Source: Zea mays (lineage: Eukaryota; Streptophyta; Magnoliopsida; Poales; Poaceae). From it: a stretch of DNA of 64,000 nucleotides. The notes beneath the pieces were generated by a model. It made no database searches. It was given only the letters and a program-made list of their open reading frames with translations, and was not told where the DNA came from. Below, piece by piece: positions 1 to 13,600 of the stretch. The position numbers were made by a program, and so were the translations under genes. Numbering within the stretch: the stretch's first letter is position 1; each line of letters begins with the position of its first letter. The stretch spans positions 140,601,988 through 140,665,987 of the forward strand of contig NC_050105.1 in the NCBI RefSeq assembly GCF_902167145.1. The letters are read 5' to 3'.

Positions 1-910
1 TTCAAGATGTTCAGGGAGCTCTTTCCTATGCTTTTTGGGTGCAGTTTTTGGATTTAGCTGAGCTTTTGGAAGATTCCTTGCTGCAGCCCAATGTGCAAGA
101 TCGTCATGTTTGGAGGTTTTCTAGTTCCGGGGATTATTCTTCAAAGTCCGCTTATTGTGCTATGTTTCATGGCTCGGTGTTTTTCAAGCAGGCTGATCGA
201 ATTTGGAAGACTTGGGCCCCTAGCAAATGTCGGTTTTTTCTTTGGCTTGTGGCTCACAACAAGTGTTGGACAGCAGATAGATTGGCCAAACGAGGATTGA
301 CTCAGTCGCTTCTTTGTCCGTTCTGTGATCAACATGATGAGTCTATCAACCATCTGCTGGTGGGCTGCTCCTTTGCGCGACATTTCTGGTTTGAGTTGCT
401 AAGGTCTTTTGGTTTACAGGACTTTTCTCCAGGACAGGACATAGAAGATTTTGATCATTGGTGGTGTTCCAATAGTGCTCGGTTGGGGGGTCTGAGTAAG
501 AAGGGCTTTGACTCTTTGATCGCTTTAGGCGCTTGGATGTTATGGAAGCATAGAAATGGTGTTGTCTTCAATGGCTCCCACCCAAACTTGGTGGTGGCCA
601 TTCGGCTGGCTAGGGAGGAAGCTCTCTTGTGGTCTTTGGCTGGGGCTAAAGGTTTTTCTTACCTCCTAGCTCAAAGTCGGGTGGTTTAGTTTTTCTCTGT
701 TTTAGTCTTGGGGTGGCTGTCAGCTGACAGACGCTCTGTCCCTGCCCTGCTCCAGGTGGGGCTCTGTGTGTGTGTGTGTATAGGTGTGTGTGTGTTTGTG
801 TGTGTGTGTCTGTGTTTTTGTGTGGGTTGTACTGTCTGTTCGGGGTTCTTTTTCCCCTTTTCTTCTTAATATATTGATGCGCAGCTCTCCTGCGTGTTCG
901 AGAAAAAAAA
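1..910 (+). mobile_element. L1-type LINE, 3' end (ORF2 C-terminus, 3'UTR, poly-A)
   Basis: The reading frame is open from the window edge to the stop at 687-689 and encodes the C-terminal zinc-binding domain of plant LINE reverse transcriptases (zf-RVT type), with motifs such as [10 protein letters not shown] and [12 protein letters not shown]. The 3'UTR follows, with a TG-rich tract (about 762-830), the family tail CTTAATATATTGATGCGC and eight A residues. It is nearly identical, in inverted orientation, to 4344-5252; only one residue differs in the encoded C-terminus (I versus V). The 5' part lies outside the window. It sits in an NPC1 intron upstream of the first exon seen here. Confidence 0.9.
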
Positions 911-1018
911 GGAGGTATTGCTATAAACCCTCTAAAGAAAGAGGAGGTTTGATATCTCGCACCCAGGAACTGTTTTCTAGAGCTTGAGCCACTGTCCTAG
1001 AACACACGACTTTCTTAT

Positions 1019-1324
1019 CTACTGTAAAACTTCTGGAGCAACCTCAGAAATGGAACATCCCTCCAACCAGCGATTGGACCAAAACAGGGTGTTTGTACTA
1101 TTACCAACAGTTGAAACTACTGAGTTGACAAAGAACTTCCTGACCTGCGGTTGAATGGGAAGGTCCATATCCCTCCAAGGCCTGCTAGCATCCGTCTTCT
1201 GCAACCAAAGCCACCTTGCTTGCAGCGCCCATCCCTGGTATTGCAGGTTAGGTCTACCAAGCCTTCCTAGGATTAGAGACCTTGTTACCATATCACAAGA
1301 TACCAGACAACTTCCTCCCTTCAC
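1019..1324 (-). pseudogene. LINE ORF2 relic (region after the RT core)
   Basis: An open stretch of about 100 codons contains [29 protein letters not shown] and NTLFWSNRWL. These match the conserved region between the RT core and the zinc-binding domain in the larger LINEs of this window (for example 4564-8130). It has neither the RT core nor the 3' tail. It is an old fragment, directly adjoining a tRNA-like sequence on the same strand. Confidence 0.75.
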
Positions 1325-1344
1325 TTCTTTCCTTTCCTTTCAAA

Positions 1345-1437
1345 GGACCTCAACCTGAAATTCGCTTCCACTGGGATTCAAACTCAAGACCTTAGGAGTG
1401 CTAATTAGACCACCTAACCAACTCAGCTAGAGGCTCA
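1345..1437 (-). repeat. tRNA-derived SINE-like head
   Basis: On the minus strand, TAGCTGAGTTGG (1418-1429) resembles a pol III A box and AGTTTGAATCCC (1373-1384) a B box, about 34 bp apart. The sequence then reads GTGGAAGCGAATTTCAGG, the kind of transition seen from tRNA head to body in grass SINEs. No poly-A tail or TSD could be fixed. Confidence 0.5.
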
Positions 1438-1540
1438 TTCGCTTATTCTGACATCCTATCTGTGGATTTTTTTTCATTTTATTCGTTTGGAAATAAATGT
1501 TCTAAACAATGAATTCTGTCATTAATTGTTGTTACTGCAG

Positions 1541-1633
1541 CTTGTGTTGGCCACTTCTGCATCTGGTGGGTCCGAAGCTCCTTCAATAGTAAATGACAAC
1601 AATATGAAATTACTATTTGAGATTCAGAAAAAG
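1541..1633 (+). CDS. NPC1: NPC1 exon a
   Basis: First exon in the window, phase 0, between an AG acceptor and a GT donor. It encodes [14 protein letters not shown] luminal sequence ending LLFEIQKK, typical of the region before the middle luminal domain. Confidence 0.93.
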
Positions 1634-4600
1634 GTAGAAAACTCACATAGTAACTTGAATTTTCGGACCGCATTTGCCGTGTGGTTCTCATGTTTCTTCT
1701 AATTGTAAAGGTTGATGATCTACGTGCAAATTATTCTGGGTCTAAAGTAGCCCTCGCTGACATTTGCTTAAAGCCACTCAGTACAGACTGTGCTACTCAA
1801 AGTGTCTTGCAGGTGATGATACTATAGTCTCTACTGTCTACTTTATGTATATTGAAACCAACTTTGTTTCTCAAGAATATACAAATTTTCTTGAAAATGC
1901 TATAAAAATGATAGTTACAATGCTCAATGCTGCAGTATTTCCAGCTGGATCCTAAAAAGTTTGATGATTCTGGAATAGACCATGCTAAATTCTGTTTTCA
2001 GGTAAATCTCTACTTCAAAGTATCACATTAGTACATGCTTTTATGACAGTTCGAGTAGCAACTTCACTGATATTAGAGATTGATTATTCTACTTATTGGA
2101 ACATGGATTCTGTAATGTTTGTCATCGTTTTTGCTTGGTGCTTAAGTTGTTGTATTGGGCCATTGGCAAAGGCATGTGTTGTACATCACATTCAGTACTG
2201 ATTATCAGGATCCATATTAGGTTTTTGAGCTGGTTGTATTGGTGGTGCCTAAGTTCTTATCTTGTATTCTGCAGCATTACACTTCTGAAGAGACATGTTT
2301 GAGCACTTTTCAGTCACCTGTTGATCCAAGTACAATTTTAGGTGGTTTTCCAGGAAGCAATTTTACCGAGGTAATATTTGATTACACCTTTGTAGTAATA
2401 TAAACATATTACATATTCTGATACCCCACTCCTTATCAACTTGATGTTGCTGGGCAGGCTTCGGCATTTGTAATAACTTATCCTGTGAACAACAAGGTTC
2501 AAACAACAGGAAAAGAGAACGGGAAGGCCATGGCTTGGGAAAGGGCTTTTATTAATCTTGTTAAGGTTGGCCATGCTAATTCAGTTTCTCTTGTCGTTGC
2601 ATGTGCTTAGCAAGTACATTTGATTGAAGTATATACTCTAATACCTGTTCTATACAAGTCAATGCTTCTGTCTATTCTTGAAGCAGTTCCTGTAACATAT
2701 TCAGTATTTCCCGTAGCAAACATTGCTCAAAAAGAACGTTTTGAACACACGGTCCTATGTCCTCATAAGATACAACAGTGTGCAAAACTTGGATAAGGCG
2801 ACCAAGTGTATTCAACTTTATATCTTGTTATAGCTTGCCAACCCATCTCTCATGTTCTAGGTCCATTTGGTTGAAGTTTGTATTATTTGGGTGGGTTATT
2901 TGAGAATATGCCATCTGTCAAGAGTTAGGGTATGACATTCCTTGCCTTACATGTGGGTCCTGGTCCACATGTCATTGAGATATCGGGAGGCATTACCTGA
3001 AATTCTACTTATTTGGCATTCCTCAAATTACAGTATTATACTTGACTGCTAATGTCATTTGTATGCACAATGATTTTAATTCAAAGCATGTATAAGTTTT
3101 AGTGTATCGTATCTTCTGATTTATCCAGTGAAGTTACTTATTCATTTTTTTTATATATTTTACTTTAAATATTTCGCACAATGAGCTAGAAGACAAATGT
3201 TTTGTTCAGGAAGAAATACGTCCAATGGTATTAGCACAGAATCTAACGTTGTCCTTTTCGTCCGAGAGCTCTATCCAAGATGAATTAAACAGAGAAAGTA
3301 CAGCTGATGCAATTACAATAATGGTAAATGTCTTTGATATGCAAAACTCCTAAAGTCCTTAATGTTGATGAACAACTGTATTCTTATTTGTTTCCTTTGA
3401 TTGTAATCAGATTAGCTATATTGTGATGTTTGCATATATATCATTCACACTTGGAGACCGTCCTTCTCGTTGGCTGTTACTATTTGTTTCATCAAAGGTA
3501 TGAGTGAAATAAAATGATCGCTCAGCTTTTTGGTTATACTTTTCCTCATGCTTGTTCTTGTAACTAGGGGTGGTAATGGACCGCGATCCAAATACTTCTT
3601 CACAAAATAGTAGGGCCCTAAATAAATTTTAGTTCAAAAATGAATAGAAATAGGGCCCAATCCTAATCCGATCCGATACTTAAATCTTACAGTGTAAAAT
3701 TTAGAGCTCATTGTCACCCTGCTTGTAACACATATAGAACTGTACAAAATGGAGATCTATTACCATTTTTTAGAGTTTGATTCAAGTAAAGTTAATGCTG
3801 CTCTTTAGTTTGTGCTTTAGTGAAAAGGCAGCCAATTGCAACTCTAAAGACACATAATGGAGAGATAGTTTTCCGATGACAACGAGACCGATTAAAGAAG
3901 GCATCCACACCAATATGCTCTGTAATTGCATGCTTCATAAGATCATTGACAATTGTATGGCTTTTGTATTATCATAGAGAAGACGTGTGGCAACTTTACA
4001 AGAATTGCTAAAATCAGTCAATCAGATAACAACTATCGAAGCCATACAATCTCTGCAATAGTAGTAGCAATGGCTCAAAGTTTGACCTCCGTACTAGAAT
4101 GAGATACATTTGCTTGCTTCTTAGATACATCAATAGTGTTTTTAGAACCATCACCAGCAAGCTTGTCAGGACTGGCTCAAAGGTCACGAGTGTTCGCCTA
4201 CAACCTGGAGTCCCTGATAAGCACATATGGCGCCTCTCCCCTTCTAGGAAGTACACGAGCTCAGCCTATGCAGTCACCTTTCAAGGCTCGGTGACCTTTG
4301 AGCCAAGGGAGCGCATTTGGAAGGCTTGGGCACCGCCTAAATGTTTTTTTTTCTCGAACACGCAGGAGAGCTGCGCATCACTATATTAAGAAAAAAAGGG
4401 GAAAAAGAACCCCGAACAGACAGTACAACCCACACAAAAACACAGACACACACACACAAACACACACACACCTATACACACACACACAGAGCCCCACCTG
4501 GAGCAGGGCAGGGACAGAGCGTCTGTCAGCTGACAGCCACCCCAAGACTAAAACAGAGAAAAACTAAACCACCCGACTTTGAGCTAGGAGGTAAGAAAAA

Positions 4601-7600
4601 CCTTTAGCCCCAGCCAAAGACCACAAGAGAGCTTCCTCCCTAGCCAGCCGAATGGCCACCACCAAGTTTGGGTGGGAGCCATTGAAGACAACACCATTTC
4701 TATGCTTCCATAACATCCAAGCGCCTAAAGCGACCAAAGAGTCAAAGCCCTTCTTACTCAGACCCCCCAACCGAGCACTATTGGAACACCACCAATGATC
4801 AAAATCTTCTATGTCCTGTCCTGGAGAAAAGTCCTGTAAACCAAAAGACCTTAGCAACTCAAACCAGAAATGTCGCGCAAAGGAGCAGCCCACCAGCAGA
4901 TGGTTGATAGACTCATCATGTTGATCACAGAACGGACAAAGAAGCGACTGAGTCAATCCTCGTTTGGCCAATCTATCTGCTGTCCAACACTTGTTGTGAG
5001 CCACAAGCCAAAGAAAAAACCGACATTTGCTAGGGGCCCAAGTCTTCCAAATTCGATCAGCCTGCTTGAAAAACACCGAGCCATGAAACATAGCACAATA
5101 AGCGGACTTTGAAGAATAATCCCCGGAACTAGAAAACCTCCAAACATGACGATCTTGCACATTGGGCTGCAGCAAGGAATCTTCCAAAAGCTCAGCTAAA
5201 TCCAAAAACTGCACCCAAAAAGCATAGGAAAGAGCTCCCTGAACATCTTGAACCCAACTCCAATTAGTCAAGGCATCCTTCACCAATCTTCTTTTGGTAA
5301 CCCTCCTAGGAATAGAGGCAAACACTGTTGGGGCAAGCTCTTGGATGCAATGCCCATGCAGCCATTTATCAGTCCAAAAAAGTGTGTTGAGTCCATTTCC
5401 AATCTCAGTATACACAGCAGAATTGAATAGGCAAACCACTTCCTTTGGGAAATGAAGCGAAAAAACAGTCCACGGCCTCCCAGGATCTGATTTCTGCAAC
5501 CAGAGCCATCTTACTCTAAGGGCCCAGCCAAACAATTTTAAATCAAAAAGACCAAGACCACCCAATTCTTTAGGACGAGTGACTTTACTCCAAGCCAGAG
5601 AACAATGCCCTCCCTTGATTTCTTTCCCGCCTTTCCAAAGGAAAGCTCTCCTTAATCTGTCAATTGCCTTGATTGCCCAAGCAGGAAGATCCAGGGCCAT
5701 AGCCAAATACACAAATCTGGAAGTCATAACTGACTGAATATAAACAGCCCGTCCAGCCTTGGTCATAAGCGCCGCCTTCCATCCGGGAAGCATGACAGCA
5801 ATACGATCAATGATAGCTTGCAGTTGCGGCCTAGATAGACGTTTTAAGGATAACGGCAGCCCAAGATATTTGCACGGGAAATTAGATAATTGGCAAGGCA
5901 GTGATGCCTGCATTGAAGCCAGAACTTCCTCATCACAACGAATTGGGAAAACATTACTCTTCTGAATGTTGGCCTTCAGACCAGAGGCTTCACCAAAAAG
6001 TTGTAGAATCCCCTTAAATGCCTCAATATCAACCGCATCCGGCCGAAGAAAAACAACCACATCATCCGCGTATAAAGAGATCCGGTGGTGAAGGATTCTC
6101 GAAGAAAGGGGCTGGAGGACCCCTACCGCAGAGGCACGCTGCACCATAAAATTAAGGACATCCATAACCAAGACGAAAAGCATAGGAGACAATGGGTCCC
6201 CTTGACGCAAACCCCTCCGATGATATATGACTTCTCCCGGACATCCATTAAGCAAAATCTGAGTTGAGGAAGAGGACAACAAGCCGCAAACGACGTTGCA
6301 CCAAATCTGCCCAAAACCCAGCCTAGTGAGGACTTCAATTAAAAATGCCCAGGAAACACTATCAAACGCCTTAGAAATGTCCAGTTTGATCATGATACGG
6401 GGCTGTTTTTGTTGGTGCAAAAAACGGGCAGTGTGTTGTACCAGCATAAAATTATCTTGAATAAACCTTTTCTTGATGAAAGCAGATTGATTAGGCAAGA
6501 CAAGATGCTGCAACTGCGAAGCCAACCTATTAGCCATAAGCTTAGACATCAGCTTTGCAAAACTATGAATAAGACTGATAGGTCTAAAATCCTTGACCTT
6601 GTCGGCCCCTTCCAATTTTGGAATGAGAGTGATGTAAGCGGAGTTCAGGCAATTCATGTTGGCAAACTTTCTGGCCCAAACACAGGATATTGCAGCCAAT
6701 ACATCAATCCTTATTATGGACCAACAGACCTTATAAAAACGACCTGTGAACCCGTCTGGCCCTGGCGCCTTGTCAAGAGGAAGACTAATGATTGTATTCC
6801 AAACCTCATCCGCTGAGAAAGGTCTGTCAAGAGCTTCTAGATCAAATGTGGGAACTCCAAGCTGTTCCAAATCAACCGCAGCCCCCCTATTGATTGCAGA
6901 ACCAAGCAGATTCCTATAAAAATCAGTGAACAAGTCCGCCTTCTCTTCCTGTGCAGTGAAAACCGATCCATCCTCTGAGACAATTCTAGGGATGAAACTC
7001 TTAGCTTTGCGATACCTCGCATGAGAGTGAAACAAAGCAGTATTCGCATCCCCATCCTTCAACCAACAAATCCGAGATCTCATTCGGACCAAGGAGCGCC
7101 ATAGAGACGCAAGAGCAAGACTGTGCTGCTTTAGATTATTACGCAACCAAACTTCTTCATGAGCTAGACTTCTACTGTCCTGGGCTATGTCGAACTGGTG
7201 GAGCAGCTCCCTGGCAAGACCAAGCTGTGATCTAATATGACCAACCTTTTTCTCGCCCCAACCCTGAAGAGCTTTAGCCGTGGCCTTGAGCTTCATGCAG
7301 AGAGTGAGCAACGGACAGTGACTAGCAGGAACAGCAGCCCAGGCTTCCTCAACAGCTACCAGAAACCCATCCAATCTTGTCCAAAAAGCTTCAAAATGAA
7401 ACCGTGGCTTTCCTTGCACAATATCCTTAAGCCCCAGAAGAAGCGGGCAATGGTCTGAATCGAAAGAGGCCGAACTTTGCAGCAGGGCCCAAGGGAACTG
7501 ATCATCCCAATCCAAGGAACAGAAAACACGGTCCAATTTGACAAGAGTTGGATTATGCTGCCCATTCGACCAGGTGTACTTACGCCCAACCAAAGGCAAC

Positions 7601-10600
7601 TCCTTAAGAGCCAAGTCATCAATCCACCTCCGGAAACTATGCATCATTGGCCTATCCAGATTGGAGTTATTCTTATCTTCGTCTTTGTAAATTAAATTAA
7701 AATCCCCAAGGACCAACCAAGGGCCAGAACAGGAAGCACGAATATCTCTCAATTCTTGAAGGAAGGCAATTTTGTCCTGGTTGAGTTGGGGACCATACAC
7801 ACAAGTCAGCCACCACTCCACATCATCAACAGGATGAAAAAGAATTGACACTGAGTGAACATCCACTCTAGACACACCAGACCAGTTAATATGATCTTTC
7901 CAAGCTACCAAAATGCCACCACTAGCCCCAATAGAAGGACGAAAAACATAGTTGGCAAAATCTGGTCCAAGCATCCGGATAACCAAAAAACGAGAAATAT
8001 CCTGCATTTTAGTTTCCTTTAAACAAACCACATCCACTCCAGATGAGACGACCTCAGCTCTTACAGCATCCTGGCGAGCCGAGGCATTAAGCCCCCTAAC
8101 ATTCCAAATGAGAATTTTTGATGGATCCATAAAAACCACTATCTTAAGACGACCAACAGACCGGCAACCCAAGGCCGAGAACCTTCCTCAAAGTGTAGCC
8201 CCCACAGCCAACGTTTCTTCTGGAAGAGACCAACCGAAAAGAGAGGCAAGAGCTTGGATCTGCACCTGGGAAAGAGATTTGCTGAAAATGCGACTATATT
8301 CATCCAGTGCCTCTTGACTCAGAGCATCCCCATCCCGGATCACTCCCAGAGTCTTCATAATGGTCTTCTTGCTTTTCTTGATAGAAGAAAGGCGCTGGTG
8401 ACAATCAACCCCGACGCCAGCAACACGCCTGCTGCGCCTAGGAGTAGTCACCCGCCCTCTAGGCAGTTTTTTCTTTCTACTGGGGTTGGGGGCAGGATTC
8501 TCTAACACAGCATCGACCTCTTTGGTAATACTGGACAGGAAGTCGGACACCCTTGAGGTTGAAACATCAATAACAGTAGCCGGTGTTTGAGACGGAGAGC
8601 TTCCCAAGGCTGTTTCCTCAACCCTCCTCGCTCTTCGGCGCCGCCGAAAATATACTTGAATAGGTTTGGGGCGGAGGAGCAAAGGAGGGGAAGTGGCAGC
8701 CACAGGAGACTCCCTGAGAGGCAACACCTCGCAAGCAGCCACAGAACCCAGATTTCCAGCCGCTACAAAATCCTGCTGACTTCCAAACTGAAAGTGATCC
8801 TCCTGGCATCAGTAGCCCCTGAACTTGTCAAGGGATGTCATTTAGGTCCACGAACTTTAAAAATGCATTTTTAGGTCCTTAAACTTGTTAAGTGATGTAT
8901 CAGACATCACTAAACTTATAAAAATGGTGCATCACATGTCCATTTCTAAACCATACCGACCATTGTGGTGTGTCACTTAATAAGTTCAAGGACCTTGAAA
9001 TATATTTTCAAAGTTTGTGGACCTAAGTGGCTTCCCTTCACAATTTCAGAGGCCGCTCATGTATTTAACTATTTTATTTATGTGCCTAATACAAACAAAC
9101 CAGAATATACTTTGTGGTTTTGTGCTTGATTTGAAATAATTTTATATAAGTGAAAAATATCATGTGTGAACCCATATAATTTTGTGGTTTAGATTGAGCA
9201 GACTATTTTGCAAATACCATACATTTTACAAACAACCATATTTTCCGCGAACAACGAACACCTTTGCTATTCTGTAAAACTGCATGTAACCAGCGCAAAC
9301 AGTTAGTTTTAAAATTGCACAAAAAAGACAACTAAAATTTTCTGCCAGGAGGCAATCTACTTTTAAATTTCTCATATAGTCGAATCTCTTTTTTCTCGAA
9401 AACGCAGGAGAACTGCCTCATTATATTAAGAGGAAAGGAAAAAAATGGTCTGAAAAGTCCAAATACAAAAGTCTCCTAAGGAGGCCAAAAACATAAAAAA
9501 ACTGAAACAGTCCATCAGACACACACAACCACTCCAACACACTAGACCTCAGGAAGGATCGAATCTCTGAGTTTCTTTATGAAGAGCCGATTTGTTTGTC
9601 AGATCCGATTGACTTAACAATGCAAAACATGCCTTCACTTGGTCCACACATTTGGTCATGACAAACATTTGATAAGATTTATTTCAGGTCCTGCTTGGTT
9701 TGTCTGGTGTTGTTCTGGTGATGCTTTCAGTTTTAGGATCAATGGGATTCTTTAGTGCTATTGGAGTGAAGTCCACCCTTATTATTATGGAAGTGATTCC
9801 TTTTCTTGTGCTTGCTGTAAGTCTTCTGTACAGGACTTACTGTTTTTTTCTTAATTTATATAATGTTCTTTGTTTATGACTTATTTTTATGTTTATTTGA
9901 TTTTCTTTTAACAGAACTATTTGGTCTTACACCTGAGTTACAATGTAGCACTTTTGTAATTGTTTCTGCTAAAATGTTTGTTTACCATGAGCTACCTCTG
10001 CTTAGAATTGGAATCCCATGAAGTAAGAACTATGTAAGAATGTAAGATATTGTATACTCTAGTAACGTGTCTCCAATAACTGTTTCTGAGCCACAACGAT
10101 GTTTTTGTCTGATTTTACCTCTTATGTCGGCCTTGTAGATCTTTATGTTTGTAATTCTCGCCTTGCTCATGTGATACAGATTACCCACTCATGTTTTATT
10201 CATATTGCTTTGTGACTACATTGTGCCTATTCTACTGGAAGGTTTTGGTAGTTGATTGATGTTTTAAATTGGTCACTATTTTGTTCGAGAAATAGGTGAT
10301 CATGCTACGAATAGATAATCAGAAAGAATTACAAAGTTTGCAGGATGGATAATTTGAAAATGCTAGATTTTCATTTACTATGAAGAAACTGACAGCTGCA
10401 ATTGTGGTTAGGTCGGTGTCGATAACATGTGTATCCTTGTGCATGCTGTCAAACGCCAACCAGATCAGTCAAATTTGGAAGAGCGGATAAGTGATGCACT
10501 GGTGGAAGTTGGGCCATCTATTACATTAGCCAGTTTTGCTGAAGTACTAGCTTTTGCTGTGAGTGCAATCAATCCAATGCCTGCAACCAGAGTGTTTTCC

Positions 10601-13600
10601 ATGTTTGCTGGTTGGTTTCTCTATATCGACCTGGTTGTATCCCTACTTGTCACTTGGGATTTTTCAACCTACTTTATCTTGTGCAGCACTGGCGGTCTTC
10701 ATGGATTTCCTTCTGCAAGTGACAGCCTTTGTAGCCCTTATTGTATTTGACATTAGGAGGGCACAGGATGGCAGAATTGATTGTGTTCCTTGTGCGAGAA
10801 TCACACCAAGTACAGGTGCTGGTGATGGTAAGTACTGAACTAGGATCTTGCATTTGCTTTGCTACATGTGGAGTTTTCGATTCTTTACTAACCGTCTCCT
10901 TTTCTTACTTCCTTGCAAACTTAAGGTGGCGATGGGCAGAGGCTTCACTTGCTTGCTAGATATATGAGGGTAAACATTTAGGTCTTCTTTTCCTGTTTTT
11001 TTATGCATCAGTTTCAGCCATGATTTAGTTCCCAGATTTCTCTCTTTGGCAGACTTTATAGTTGTCCTTTTTGTGATAGGACGTTCATGGACGAATTCTC
11101 AGGAACCGAGCGGTGAAGTTCGTTGTAATCACTGTATTTGTAGGATTGACATTTGCAAGCATAGTAAGTTTTCTTTGATTTGCCTTGCATGCATCATGGT
11201 TGTTAATAAATCCATCTGTACTTAGAAATATTTTTGACCATCTCTATGGAATATATTATGCATGTTTCAAACTAGTTTCATGTTACAAGGTGGCCTTTCA
11301 CTACTACAATTTTTGACCAAATGGCTAATGGCACTTCATGGCACCTGCACCAAGTTATGCAAGTGGAATCCAGTAGCATGAGATGATGTTTTCATGGGCT
11401 TATCATAGGTGCTTTCGCAGCAATACTTAAGTTAGATAATCAAAAGGCTATGTCGAGGATCAGGGCACTTATGATTTATCCATTGGTTTGAGCATTGTCG
11501 AAATTGGAGCTTTATTAAGTCTAGATATCAGTCCTTGCCAACAACATCCTAAGTGCTCTCAAGTATATTTACATGGTTAGGACACTACTGCAAATACTAT
11601 TGCACGAGAAAACGTTACAAAAGACACTTCGGGGTGGCAAGGGAATGCATGCTGACGACACAGGCAGATCTAAGAAATTAGAGCAGAAATCAGGGGTAGT
11701 GTTTTGTAGTGTCCGTGTGTAAAAGACTAGAATTTTCTAATTCTCAAACACTGGTTCTCTACTAGGAAATTTAAGCCGCCAAAGTAACAAATGAGGTCCT
11801 AAAGAACATGACCTCCCCCCCTTCACGATTATGCAACTCTCGTGAGTGTTCGAGAAAAAAGTTGTTGCATTCAAAACCAAAGTCCATGGGTTATGTATGG
11901 TAACGGCCCCGCGTCGTCCTCCGCTCGGGCGACATGGGTGGCCCCTAAACCCTAGCACCGCTACCCCGCCCCCTCCCTCACCCCTCGCCTTCGCTGGAGG
12001 GTTCTACTGGAGGCTAGCGCGGGTCCCAAGGATGGCAGCGATGGGGCTTCCATACTCGATTGGTCTCCTGGAGGACGGCGGCTGCTGGATCCGGTGGGAC
12101 GTGGTGGGCCAGCTCGACCTCTGCGACATGCACTAGCTGTTTGGGCCACCGTCGCACCGGGAAGCGTTTGAGAGTCCGAGGCGACAGGGCTCGGGAATGG
12201 AGGACCATGGCAACAGGCCTGCCGTCATGGTCGTGGCTCGACCGATGATCAGGAGGTTCATGGGCGTGCCCGTGACGAGGGTCCCGATCGCATAGCACGA
12301 CAGCGTTGGTTTGTCGTTGTCGCTGACGCCATCGTCTAGGCATAACAGTTCGCGGTAGATGGTCAACGATGTGCGGAGCCTAGAGGCTGAGAGGGGTTGG
12401 GGCGGTGGCGGTTACGGTCTGGTCCTGCGGCGGTGCTTCGAGGTTGGGTGGCTCAGCAGTGGCCGAGAGCGCGTCGACGTGAGGCGGCGGTGTGGCCCCC
12501 TTGAAGCCTGTTGTGGGTGCGCGCGCCAGCGCCTCAGATCCGCTGCATCGTGGCTGCTGCTGTCAGTTCTACCCGGTGGGGGGCAGGTGCTGCCGATGGC
12601 GAGTTGCCGACGTGCGTGCCGAATGGCACGACATCTTCGTGTCAGCGACAAGGGTCGCACACGATGACCACGGCTGTGGTAGCGGGCGTTCGGCGCTGCA
12701 GTGTGTTGCACGTGTCAAGGTGGTGCCCGGTTCCATGTGCCCAGCCGGAGGGGGTGGCGGCCGCCACAGCTATGCGGCTGTTGCGGCAGCCGGCGCGTCG
12801 ATGCCCCTCTTGAAGGGTTTGTGCGGGATGTCAGGGCAGCGACAACGACAGAGGTAGGTTGCTTTGACCCGGGGTCTTGGCTTGACGTTGTGCTAGCGGA
12901 CATCTTGGGCAAAAGCCTCGATCACGATGACGTCCGTGGGCGTCGCTTTCCCTATTGAGGACGTCGCATTCCCCAGCACTATCTTCCATGGGCGAAAGCT
13001 CGATCCATCTCGGACATGCGACGATGGCGTCCGCAACGTCACTTCCTGAAGGCGTCGCTATTGAAGTTCGTCTCAAACACGACATCGCCTTTGGTTGATG
13101 CTTTCACTTCTCGGCGTCCGATATGCGGGTGGAGGTAGGCACTTGCAACGTGAAGTAGAAGCTGTTACGTCAGGGGATGTGGCTCGGCAACGATGACGTG
13201 TGGCGAACCCCTCCTTCGTGGACTGGATTGTTTCGGAGGTTGGGCGAATGCCGGGGGGCGGGGTGGAGGATCAAGATTGGAAGTCTTGTTGGTGAAGAAT
13301 CGGAGCTGCCTCGCGTGGGGTGTCTCATGGCTTGACAACAACGGCGCACTGCGGTCTTTTTTTCTTCTGTGTCGGTGTTTGGGTGTAGATGTCGTCGAGT
13401 TCCTTTGGACATGTGTTACCGTTCTTGGGGAGTCGGAGCTGCTCGTCCCTTGTGTTGAGCTCGACAACGATGACTCTGGATGGGCTCTATGTGTGGGGTT
13501 GTTGATGTCTGGGTTGGTTGTGCGCTCTGTGTAGGTTTTGGGCTCGATATTCCTTAAAACTGGGTCAATCCTTTCTTCTTAATTGAGAGACAGAGCTACT

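Larger units (their letters stand above)
4344..8805 (-). mobile_element. Young L1-type LINE, 5'-truncated in ORF1
   Basis: Runs on the minus strand from within ORF1 (about 8805) through a complete ORF2 to a poly-A tail (T run at 4345-4353). The 3'UTR has a TG-rich tract and the family tail with a CGCAG/CTGCG stem. It is nearly identical to the inverted LINE at 1-910. The 5' boundary is approximate and meets a foldback element. A TSD could not be fixed. Confidence 0.88.

Noticed and set aside
1345..1437. Functional tRNA gene
   Set aside because: No complete cloverleaf or acceptor stem; A and B boxes are imperfect.
11880..13530. Many ORFs of 60-120 codons
   Set aside because: Overlap on both strands in GC-rich DNA, with no shared domain; treated as chance.
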